Made by a program: the position numbers and the translations under genes. This document shows, one piece after another, positions 6,821 to 13,083 of a stretch of DNA of 13,940 bases (its first letter is position 1; every line of letters begins with the position of its first letter). The DNA lies in NCBI GenBank assembly GCA_034429745.1, contig DAOUFY010000169.1:1-13940 (forward strand). The letters are read 5' to 3'. The stretch is from JBAXBF01 sp034429745. GTDB lineage: Bacteria > Chloroflexota > Anaerolineae > Anaerolineales > DRKV01. The notes below the pieces were generated by a model. It was not told where the DNA came from. It ran no database searches and saw only the letters and a list, made by a program, of their open reading frames with translations.

Positions 6821-8182
6821 ATGAGTGAGAAAAAATTACGCCGACTGCCAACGTTGATTGCCTTAGGTTTTGGCAACTTTATTGATCAAGGTGAGGCGCA
6901 AGCGATGGGTGCTCTGCAAAGCAGCATCTTACGCTTTTTTCCATTGGTTTCTTCTGCCCAATTTGGTTTGATGGAAACCTTGCGGGCACTTTTGCAAACT
7001 GTTAGTTCGCCATTTTGGGGATACGCTGCAGATCGTTTTTCACGCAAGAAGATTATGATTCTGGGGACAGGTTTTTGGGGGATATGGACCATGGCGGTCG
7101 GGCTATCTCCTTCATTTGAGGTATTATTTGTATTGCGTGCTCTTTCCGGATTAGGTTTAGGCTGTTTAATGCCAGCAACATTTTCTTTGCTTGCTGACCA
7201 TTTTTCTCAACAAAAAAGAGGTACCGCGTTAGGGTTTATTGGGTTATTAGGTTTGGTTGGTACAATTGCAGGTGTGCTGGCTTTAGGGTTGGCTACAGAA
7301 GGGGAAAACTGGCGGTGGGGTTTCGTTGGTTTAGGTTTCTTTAGCGTGCTTTCTGGCATTTTAATTTGGTTGTTGGCAGACGAACCTCCGCGCGGGGCAG
7401 CTGAGCCGGAACTGGAAAATTTAGTCTCTCACGAAACCGAAAAACAGCATCGAATAACCATTAAGGGGTTGCTGGAGCCTCTGCGCGTGCCAACAATTTG
7501 GGTGGCTATTGTCCAAGGTATCAGCGGCAGTATTCCTTGGGTGGTGATGGGGATTTATTTCATCCGCTGGTTAATAGAAGACTTAGGCTATGGTGAGGGT
7601 ACCATGCTTAACCATCCGCGCGGCAGTGCCCACATTATCTTTGCAACAATTCTTATTGGCAGTGCGATCAGTAACTTATTAGGAGGAATAATAGGTGATG
7701 CCGCAGAGAAAATCACCCCCAAATATGGGCGCACAATCATTGGACAATTTTCTATATTATGTGGTGTGCCGCTGACGTATATTCTTTTTACGCAAGGACA
7801 ACATTTAAGATTTGGGGAGATGTTTGCACTTGCCTTTTTTACTGCCTTGATGATTGCTTGGGCTGGGCATGGTGCAAAAGAGCCGATGATGCAAGCGGTT
7901 GTCTTGCCCCAATATCGGTCGAGCGCTTTTGCGATAGTGCAGGTTATCGAAGGTGGTCTTTCGGCATTTGGAGGATGGATTGCAGGCAGCTTGGTAGATT
8001 CCATTGGGATACGCCAAGCTATGCTGTGGACAGTACCCTTTCCGTGGTTGATTTGCGGCTTATGTTTTAGTTTATTTTATTTTACATACCCGCGCGATGC
8101 AGCTGCAGCAAGGGCACAGATTGCTGCTTATGGTGAGGAGTTAAAAAAAGCCCTAAAGGGAATGCCTCAGGTCAGCCGATAA
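6821..8182 (+). CDS. Major facilitator superfamily transporter
   Basis: Protein of 453 residues with about twelve hydrophobic segments. The MFS motif A between TM2 and TM3 reads GYAADRFSRKK (67-77), and RALSGLGLGCLMPA (106-119) resembles TM4 of the superfamily. A charged central loop follows TM6 (ADEPPRGAAEPE), and a second-half repeat carries GGIIGDAAEK. The overall look is closest to Spinster-like and drug or metabolite MFS proteins. The start chosen is ATG 6821, directly behind TAAGGAGGG; an upstream in-frame start at 6755 would overlap the methyltransferase and adds a non-family extension. The last 18 bases, including the TAA stop, overlap the 3' end of rnpB on the other strand. Substrate unknown. 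Confidence 0.92.
   Translation: MSEKKLRRLPTLIALGFGNFIDQGEAQAMGALQSSILRFFPLVSSAQFGLMETLRALLQTVSSPFWGYAADRFSRKKIMILGTGFWGIWTMAVGLSPSFEVLFVLRALSGLGLGCLMPATFSLLADHFSQQKRGTALGFIGLLGLVGTIAGVLALGLATEGENWRWGFVGLGFFSVLSGILIWLLADEPPRGAAEPELENLVSHETEKQHRITIKGLLEPLRVPTIWVAIVQGISGSIPWVVMGIYFIRWLIEDLGYGEGTMLNHPRGSAHIIFATILIGSAISNLLGGIIGDAAEKITPKYGRTIIGQFSILCGVPLTYILFTQGQHLRFGEMFALAFFTALMIAWAGHGAKEPMMQAVVLPQYRSSAFAIVQVIEGGLSAFGGWIAGSLVDSIGIRQAMLWTVPFPWLICGLCFSLFYFTYPRDAAAARAQIAAYGEELKKALKGMPQVSR
8143..8160 (-). terminator. Weak candidate intrinsic terminator for rnpB inside the MFS gene
   Basis: On the minus strand, a few bases past the rnpB P1 helix, CCCTTTAGGG can form a short 4-bp hairpin. One C and seven T residues (8149-8143) follow. 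The stem is short, so this is tentative, but placement just beyond the mature 3' end is right. On the plus strand the same bases encode part of the MFS C-terminal tail. Confidence 0.35.
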
Positions 8183-8532
8183 GCCGCATTCTGTCGTGGG
8201 TGGTCATCTCTCTAGGCGGCATGTCTCCATACCGCTCATGCAGCTTACCCGCAGCTCAAGGGAGACGAGCAGCCTCCCGCCCGAAGGCTTCGCTGCTGCT
8301 TAGCCTTGCTCCCAGTGGCGGTTGCCTAGCCACTGCTGTTGCCAGCAGTGCTGGTGGTCTCTTGCACCACCTTTTCACCCTCGCCAAGGACATTGTCCTT
8401 TGGCAGTCTGTTTCTGTGGCCCTTTACGGCAGGTTACCCCGCCCCGGGTGTTACCCGGCACTGTGCTCTGTGGAGTGCGGACTTTCCTCAGCGCTGCATC
8501 TGCAGCACCGCGACCACCTAGCCAACCTGAGG
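8165..8532 (-). ncRNA. rnpB: RNase P RNA (class A-like), catalytic RNA of tRNA 5' processing
   Basis: The catalytic RNA that removes tRNA 5' leaders. Hallmarks on the minus strand are GAGGAAAGTCC (8489-8479), CCACAGAAA, GGTGCAAGAGACCACC (P11/P12 region), GGGAGCAAGGC, CGGGTAAGCTGC with the GGTAA CCA-binding loop (L15), and ACAGAATGCGGCTTAT (8194-8179). The ends are set by P1: CCTCAGGTTGGC at the 5' end (8532-8521) pairs with GCTGACCTGAGG at the 3' end (8176-8165), a 12-bp helix with two G-U pairs. The length is 368 nt. Local hairpins with GCAA-type and TTCG loops fit P13/P14 and P16/P17 positions. Exact mature ends are inferred. It overlaps the MFS stop region by 18 bases and begins 9 bases past the nitroreductase stop. 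Confidence 0.96.
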
Positions 8533-8540
8533 TATATATT

Positions 8541-8568
8541 ATTATATATCTAAAATTATTTCCTTCAA
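8541..8568 (-). promoter_or_regulatory. rnpB promoter inside the nitroreductase 3' end
   Basis: On the minus strand TTGAAG (8568-8563), a 16-base spacer and a perfect TATAAT (8546-8541) lie 8 bases before the predicted RNA 5' end. The -35 and spacer are codons for the last residues of the nitroreductase, and the -10 overlaps its TAA stop (8544-8542). Confidence 0.65.
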
Positions 8569-9114
8569 AGGACGTTTGGGTACGTGATGCACCTGTTGTT
8601 CGTCGCGCCAATACTTTATATTGCCGTCATCCCCAACTTCCTCAATGACCACTTTTTCTTTCGGTTTGCCTAGGGCGATGACAAGCAAAATTTCATACCT
8701 TTCTGGGATTTTTAATGCCTCGCGCAGTCTGGCTTGCTTGATAGAGGAGAGCATGCATGCACCTAGACCTTGGGCGGTCGCACCTAGAGCAATGGACTGG
8801 GCGGCTATGCCGGGATCAATGCCAAACGTAGAGCTAATTTCTGTATCACCTAATATGATGATATAGCCGCTAGGCCGTTCACCTTCTGCAGGACCATGCC
8901 ACTCGGTAAGATAGCCTGCCCATGCAAGACAAGGGAAAATGAGGGCATTTTTTTGTGGTTCCCAACTGATGATGTACTTTAGTGGCTGGCGATTTGCTGC
9001 AGAAGGGGATAAGCGAGCCAAGTTCACTAAAGCTTCAAGCTGCTGGCGATCAAGGCAAACACTTTCATCGAATCGCCGGTAACTGCGGCTCTGTTTGACG
9101 AGGTCTTCTATCAT
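8542..9114 (-). CDS. Nitroreductase-family FMN oxidoreductase
   Basis: Soluble flavoprotein of 190 residues. Expected FMN contacts are RSYRRF (10-15), ARLSPSAANRQPL (33-45) and GATAQGLGACM (111-121); FGIDPGIAAQ (97-106) is the helix before the latter. Members reduce nitro groups, quinones or other electrophiles with NAD(P)H; the physiological substrate here is unknown. The start taken is ATG at 9114, eight bases after GGAGG. A TTG at 9129 extends the frame by five codons but overlaps that ribosome site and is rejected. No terminator separates it from rnpB, so read-through transcripts would enter the RNase P RNA. Confidence 0.92.
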   Translation of the reverse strand: MIEDLVKQSRSYRRFDESVCLDRQQLEALVNLARLSPSAANRQPLKYIISWEPQKNALIFPCLAWAGYLTEWHGPAEGERPSGYIIILGDTEISSTFGIDPGIAAQSIALGATAQGLGACMLSSIKQARLREALKIPERYEILLVIALGKPKEKVVIEEVGDDGNIKYWRDEQQVHHVPKRPLKEIILDI

Positions 9115-9148
9115 AATTCTATCCTCCAAGAACTATTTGTTAAGGGAT

Positions 9149-9156
9149 ATTTTACC
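9149..9156 (-). promoter_or_regulatory. Probable extended -10 (TGG-TAAAAT) of the nitroreductase gene
   Basis: On the minus strand CTGGTAAAAT ends at 9149, 35 bases before the ATG at 9114, and carries the same GGTAAAAT word as three other gene starts in the window. The TG one base before TAAAAT makes it an extended -10. The predicted leader holds the GGAGG ribosome site. Confidence 0.5.
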
Positions 9157-9181
9157 AGAATGTATAGTAAAAAAAGATAGG

Positions 9182-9194
9182 TTAAGGTAAAATA
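9182..9194 (+). promoter_or_regulatory. Probable promoter element TTAAGGTAAAATA of the PilZ gene
   Basis: The TAAAAT hexamer (9188-9193) is 17 bases before the ATG at 9211, so the transcript would begin at or near the GGAGGTG ribosome site. The whole 13-mer is identical to the one before the leftward gene at 693-681. It is arranged back to back with the nitroreductase -10 about 31 bases away. Confidence 0.45.
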
Positions 9195-9210
9195 AAGGTG
9201 GAGGTGAACT

Positions 9211-9573
9211 ATGACTGAAAAAAGACGCGAGGAGCGTCATCATCTTGTTCATTATCTGCAAATTTTTGATCGCGAAAGTGGCAGAGAAATTGGCAATCTC
9301 GTCAATATCAATACCGGCGGAGTCATGATCGTCAGCGGTCAGCCATTGCAGGTGGGTAAAAGCTACTCGTTGAGAATGGAATTTCCGGAAGAGCTTATGG
9401 GCAAAACTCAAATAGATTTTGATGCTGAAGTGCGCTGGGTAAAGCAAGACCCTCGTTTTGGGTTGGTCGCAAATGGGCTTTGTTCTATTGACATTCCGGC
9501 TGAAAATATCGAGGTGCTAAAATACGTCATTTCTTTTTATAAAGATGACGAGGAAGATCCAACAAAACTATAA
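9211..9573 (+). CDS. PilZ-domain protein, probable c-di-GMP receptor
   Basis: A 120-residue single-domain protein. PilZ domains bind cyclic di-GMP through an N-terminal RxxxR and a (D/N)xSxxG strand. Here R5-x-x-x-R9 (RREER) is intact, and NINTGG (32-37) occupies the second motif, with Asn rather than Ser at position 34. Beta-barrel segments follow (GKSYSLRMEFPEE, then FDAEVRWVKQD). The acidic tail DDEEDPTKL is probably unstructured. The ribosome site GGAGGTG lies just upstream. No output domain is fused, so it would act through a partner. It is divergent from the nitroreductase; whether the two share regulation is not shown. The role could be in surface, motility or polysaccharide control; unknown. 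Confidence 0.85.
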   Translation: MTEKRREERHHLVHYLQIFDRESGREIGNLVNINTGGVMIVSGQPLQVGKSYSLRMEFPEELMGKTQIDFDAEVRWVKQDPRFGLVANGLCSIDIPAENIEVLKYVISFYKDDEEDPTKL

Positions 9574-9593
9574 TCTTTTTTTCCCGATAATAT

Positions 9594-9622
9594 TTGACAA
9601 AACAATTGAATGAGATTAGAAT
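9594..9622 (+). promoter_or_regulatory. Strong sigma70-type promoter for the permease/RCK operon
   Basis: A consensus TTGACA (9594-9599), an exact 17-base spacer and TAGAAT (9617-9622) form the best housekeeping promoter in the window. The predicted start is near 9629, about 100 bases before the permease ATG. It lies in the gap after the PilZ gene, showing that the transporter is separately transcribed. Confidence 0.75.
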
Positions 9623-9627
9623 TATGA

Positions 9628-9661
9628 TTTTGTTACTGTTGCTTTAGCAGCAGTAACAAAA
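9628..9661 (+). promoter_or_regulatory. 15-bp inverted repeat at the predicted transcript 5' end
   Basis: TTTTGTTACTGTTGC (9628-9642) and GCAGCAGTAACAAAA (9647-9661) pair over 15 positions with one G-U and a four-base TTTA loop. It begins at the predicted start of transcription. It may be a 5'-terminal mRNA stem-loop affecting stability, or a DNA operator overlapping the start site. It is not a terminator, since no T run follows on either strand. The rest of the leader, 9662-9730, shows no recognised riboswitch. Confidence 0.6.
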
Positions 9662-9730
9662 GATTAACTAATGACTAGGGTACGTCTATTTTGTAAATGA
9701 AAGGAATTATAGGAAAAACATAATAATGAT

Positions 9731-11689
9731 ATGGGCAATCCCACTCCGACTTTAGAAGATACCAATGGTACGACAGTGCTGCGTGAATCGGCAGCATCAA
9801 CCCCCTCCACTTCTTGGCAAAATTGGCTTTTTGGAAAACCTCTCGCGACAGCAGAAGCGCCGCATCAAACTATAGGCAAGTTAATTGGTTTAGCTGTCTT
9901 TGCTTCTGATGCGCTTTCTTCTACAGCTTATGCAACGCAAGAGATGCTGGTTATTTTAATCGCTGCTGGTACAGAGGCGATGGCGTATTCTATTCCATTA
10001 TCCTTTGCTATCGTTGTTCTGTTGGCTATATTAACAATTTCTTATGAGCAAACTATTCATGTTTATCCCAATGGAGGGGGGGCTTATATTGTCTCGCGCG
10101 ATAATTTAGGCGAACTGCCGGCTCAAACGGCCGGAGCAACTTTGCTGATGGATTATATCTTAACTGTCTCAGTATCCATTTCATCCGGGGTGGCACAAAT
10201 CGTATCGGCTTATCCAGAATTGTTGCCTTACCGCGTGGGGATTGCTCTGGCAATGGTTGCCCTTATTATGATAATAAATTTACGCGGTGTGCGCGAGTCG
10301 GGGACGATTTTTGCTTTTCCGACTTATTTCTTTTTACTTATGATGTCTCTTACGTTAAGTACAGGATTATTCAAATATTTTACTGGCGGGTTAAGCCAAG
10401 TAGTAAATCCGCCAACTGATCTGTTGAATGGAGTTGCCCATCCAATCAACTTGTTTTTAATTCTTAAAGCTTTTGCTAGCGGTACAACAGCAGCCACTGG
10501 TGTAGAAGCAATATCCAATGGAATAATGGCATTTAAAGAACCACGCAGCCACAATGCAGGGATTACTTTAATTTGGATGACTTCTATATTAGGCAGTTTT
10601 TTAGTGGGGATTACTTTCTTATCCCACCAAATTGGTGCTTTACCCTCCGAAGAAGAAACGATCATTTCACAGCTGGCTCGCACAGTTTATGATGGGCGCG
10701 GTGTTTTGTATTTGATGACTATTACGGCTACAACAATAATATTGGTAATGGCGGCCAATACAGCATACGCCGATTTTCCGCGTTTAAGTGCTTTGCATGC
10801 AGCAGATGGGTTTTTGCCAAGGCAGCTTACCTATTTAGGACACCGGCTGGTATTCTCGCATGGTATTGTGCTGCTTTCCATTGTTTCTAGTCTGCTGATT
10901 GTAGTCTTTCAAGCAAATGTAACTGCCCTCATTCCGCTGTATGCGATTGGGGTATTCCTTTCTTTCGCGCTTTCACAAGCAGGAATGGCACGCCGCTGGT
11001 GGCGCTCAGGCCATCTAAAGCCGGGTGAAGAGTATGCTTTGCATGGTATGCCTTTGAGGTATGATAAGCATTGGGTGATTAAGATGATCATCAATGGGTT
11101 AGGTTCAGTTACGACGTTTATCGTGATGATTGTCTTTGCAACAACAAAATTCATGGATGGAGCATGGATAGTTGTGGTGCTAGTGCCAATTTTAGTATCA
11201 GTTTTCTTCAGCATACATCACCATTATAAAAGTGTAGCAAAGCACCTTACGCTGGAAAAATATGTTATGCCGCCGCGCGTAGTCCGCCATCGAGTAATTA
11301 TCCCTGTAGGAGGTGTGCATCGCGGCACCCTCACGGCTTTGCGTTACGCTCGCGCACTATCGGATGATATAACTGCGGTGCATGTTTCTATTGACCCGGC
11401 CGAGACGAAGAGAATTCAGCAGAAGTGGGAAAAATGGGGAGATGGGGTGCGGCTTGCGATTGTTGAATCCCCTTACCGTTTGCTGCTCGAGCCTCTGCTT
11501 AAATATATTGAGCGAATTGATGATCAAGCTCAACCAAATGAGATGATTACTGTTGTTGTTCCTCAATTTATTCCGAGACGGAAGATTGCCCGCTTATTGC
11601 ATGCTCAGAATGCGAATATGCTGCGTGAAGCTTTGCTCAATCGTAAAGATATTGTAATTATGGAAGTACCTTATCAGATAGAAGGATGA
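9731..11689 (+). CDS. APC-superfamily permease, KimA-like, probable K+ importer
   Basis: Protein of 652 residues: an N-terminal cytoplasmic tail (1-48), about twelve membrane segments (50-495) and a cytoplasmic C-terminal domain (500-652). Signatures matching KimA/YdaO-type APC proteins are FASDALSSTAYA (57-68), YPNGGGAY (112-119) and GTTAATGVEAISNG (251-264). KimA of Bacillus is a high-affinity, proton-coupled K+ importer; other members of this branch are annotated only as amino-acid permeases. The soluble tail, VIIPVGGVHRGTLTALRYARALS, resembles the start of a universal-stress-type fold. Two RCK proteins follow with gaps of 4 and 1 bases, which supports K+ as substrate. Start ATG 9731 lacks a good Shine-Dalgarno (AGGA is about 15 bases away), but the frame and family N-terminus agree. 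Identity of the ion is inference. Confidence 0.88.
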   Translation: MGNPTPTLEDTNGTTVLRESAASTPSTSWQNWLFGKPLATAEAPHQTIGKLIGLAVFASDALSSTAYATQEMLVILIAAGTEAMAYSIPLSFAIVVLLAILTISYEQTIHVYPNGGGAYIVSRDNLGELPAQTAGATLLMDYILTVSVSISSGVAQIVSAYPELLPYRVGIALAMVALIMIINLRGVRESGTIFAFPTYFFLLMMSLTLSTGLFKYFTGGLSQVVNPPTDLLNGVAHPINLFLILKAFASGTTAATGVEAISNGIMAFKEPRSHNAGITLIWMTSILGSFLVGITFLSHQIGALPSEEETIISQLARTVYDGRGVLYLMTITATTIILVMAANTAYADFPRLSALHAADGFLPRQLTYLGHRLVFSHGIVLLSIVSSLLIVVFQANVTALIPLYAIGVFLSFALSQAGMARRWWRSGHLKPGEEYALHGMPLRYDKHWVIKMIINGLGSVTTFIVMIVFATTKFMDGAWIVVVLVPILVSVFFSIHHHYKSVAKHLTLEKYVMPPRVVRHRVIIPVGGVHRGTLTALRYARALSDDITAVHVSIDPAETKRIQQKWEKWGDGVRLAIVESPYRLLLEPLLKYIERIDDQAQPNEMITVVVPQFIPRRKIARLLHAQNANMLREALLNRKDIVIMEVPYQIEG

Positions 11690-11693
11690 TGCT

Positions 11694-12356
11694 ATGAAAG
11701 TCATTGTCATTGGATGTGGTAGAGTTGGCGCCGAATTGGCATATCGGCTGTATCAACGCGGCAATGAGGTTTCTGTGGTTGATATTAAGCCCTCCGCTTT
11801 CAATAACCTGCCTTCGGATTTCAATGGCCGGTTGAATGAAGGAGACGCTCTCAATCAGGACGTGCTGCTGAGAGCAGGGATTGAAGAAGCAGATGCACTT
11901 GCTGCAGTTACAAGTTCCGATGCTACCAATATGGTAGTTGCCCATGTTGCCAATAAAATGTATCATGTGCCGCGTATTGCAGCGAGGAATTTTGCTCCTT
12001 TTTGCTGTTCTACTTTTGATTCTTTTGATATCAAGATGGTTGCTTCAAGCAGCTGGGGAGCTCGGCGCTTAGAGGAAATGTTATCCTATGAAGGTGTACA
12101 AACCCTGTATTCACTAGGGAATGGAGAGATTGAAATTTTTGACGTTCCCATTCCTGCAAGCTGGGTTGGAAAGTCATTGCAAGATTTGAGTGATGTGGAA
12201 GAATGTGTTTTCATCTCCATAACGCGGCTTGGTCAAGCAATGCTGCCCGAACCATCTCATATTTTCCAGGAGGGTGATTCCTTGCAAGTGAGTGCCAGCA
12301 TGCCCGGGATTATTTTGCTGCAAAAAAGATTAGGTCTGAAGAAGGAGGGTGTGTGA
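11694..12356 (+). CDS. TrkA/KtrA-type RCK protein 1 (RCK_N plus RCK_C)
   Basis: A 220-residue cytosolic regulatory subunit of K+ transport. The Rossmann RCK_N domain opens KVIVIGCGRVGAELA with GxGxxG at 7-12 and acidic D30 in VVDIK at the end of strand 2. EGDALNQDVLLRAGIEEADA and AAVTSSDATNMV are typical TrkA-N strings. The RCK_C domain is about 130-215 (FDVPIPASWVGKSL, then FQEGDSLQVSAS). RCK proteins bind NAD(H) or ATP/ADP, and in some lineages c-di-AMP through RCK_C, and gate a membrane partner. It starts 4 bases after the permease with AAGGA upstream. The linker segment DIKMVASSSWGARRLEEML is divergent from the second copy, so the two are not recent duplicates. Partner inferred from adjacency. 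Confidence 0.92.
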   Translation: MKVIVIGCGRVGAELAYRLYQRGNEVSVVDIKPSAFNNLPSDFNGRLNEGDALNQDVLLRAGIEEADALAAVTSSDATNMVVAHVANKMYHVPRIAARNFAPFCCSTFDSFDIKMVASSSWGARRLEEMLSYEGVQTLYSLGNGEIEIFDVPIPASWVGKSLQDLSDVEECVFISITRLGQAMLPEPSHIFQEGDSLQVSASMPGIILLQKRLGLKKEGV

Positions 12357-12357
12357 A

Positions 12358-13047
12358 ATGTACGTAGTTATTGTTGGCGGAGGACGTACAGGTACCCAGC
12401 TGGCTCGCTTGCTGCTTAAACAAGGACATGAGGTGCATATAGTTGAAAGCCGCAAAGATGTTCTTGCTCGCCTTCATCGGGAAGTTGCAACCGAGTTGAT
12501 CCATGAAGGCAATGAGATTGACCCGTTAGTCCTGGAATTGGCAGGTATTCACCATGCGGATGTAATCGCAGCAGTTACTTCAGAAGATGATATCAATTTG
12601 GTGCTGTGCTATATAGCGCGAAAACGCTATAACGTACCGCGCACAATTGCCCGCGTCAATAATCCCCGCAATGCCTGGCTATTTACCGATATCTTTAATG
12701 TAGATATTGCCATAAATCCTTCGGATATCATGTCTCAAATCATTGGGGAAGAGATGTCCATGGGAGATATGATGATTCTAGCTAAACTGAGGCGCGGTAA
12801 TGTTTCTTTTGTTGTGGAAAGAATAGCTAAAGGTGCACCGGCAGTTGGCATGTCTATTCTTGAACTGAATTTACCTGAAAACTGTATTATTGCCGCAATC
12901 ATTCGTGATACGCAAGTCGTTTTACCGCGCGGCATTACTCGCTTTGAGGCGAATGATGAAGTCTATGCGATCACAGATAGTGCTGGATTGGTTATCCTAG
13001 AAAAGCTATTCTCTGCCAATAATCACAACAACAATCACCGTAGCTAA
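12358..13047 (+). CDS. TrkA/KtrA-type RCK protein 2 (RCK_N plus RCK_C)
   Basis: A 229-residue second RCK subunit. It opens MYVVIVGGGRTGTQLA with GxGxxG at 7-12 and E30 in HIVES. HEGNEIDPLVLELAGIHHAD and AAVTSEDDINLV match TrkA-N, and NVDIAINPSDIMSQII is the conserved hinge to RCK_C (about 140-215; VGMSILELNLPENCIIAAI, FEANDEVYAI). Start ATG 12358 is two bases after the previous gene's TGA, with AAGGAGGG eight bases upstream inside that gene; an in-frame GTG at 12349 lies on the ribosome site and is rejected. The tail ends in an Asn/His-rich run, ANNHNNNHRS, of unknown meaning. Two unlike RCK subunits side by side suggest a mixed ring controlling the permease. Confidence 0.93.
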   Translation: MYVVIVGGGRTGTQLARLLLKQGHEVHIVESRKDVLARLHREVATELIHEGNEIDPLVLELAGIHHADVIAAVTSEDDINLVLCYIARKRYNVPRTIARVNNPRNAWLFTDIFNVDIAINPSDIMSQIIGEEMSMGDMMILAKLRRGNVSFVVERIAKGAPAVGMSILELNLPENCIIAAIIRDTQVVLPRGITRFEANDEVYAITDSAGLVILEKLFSANNHNNNHRS

Positions 13048-13083
13048 TGGGAAAACTGCCTCAATTATGATTCGGTATAAAAT

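Noticed and set aside
8200..8648. Several overlapping open frames of 60-117 codons on both strands
   Set aside because: They lie in or across rnpB and the nitroreductase end; the Cys/Pro/Arg-rich translations and the RNase P RNA signatures show they are not genes.
9115..9129. TTG start extending the nitroreductase by five codons
   Set aside because: It overlaps the GGAGG ribosome site that is correctly spaced for ATG 9114.
9574..9590. T-rich tract after the PilZ stop as an intrinsic terminator
   Set aside because: Seven T residues are present but no stable hairpin precedes them.
9628..9730. Terminator or c-di-AMP (ydaO) riboswitch in the permease leader
   Set aside because: The hairpin lacks a following T run, and the remaining 70 bases are too short and lack ydaO-type conserved strings.
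12349..12357. GTG start extending the second RCK protein by three codons
   Set aside because: It overlaps the AAGGAGGG site that serves ATG 12358, and the family N-terminus begins at MYVVIVGGG.
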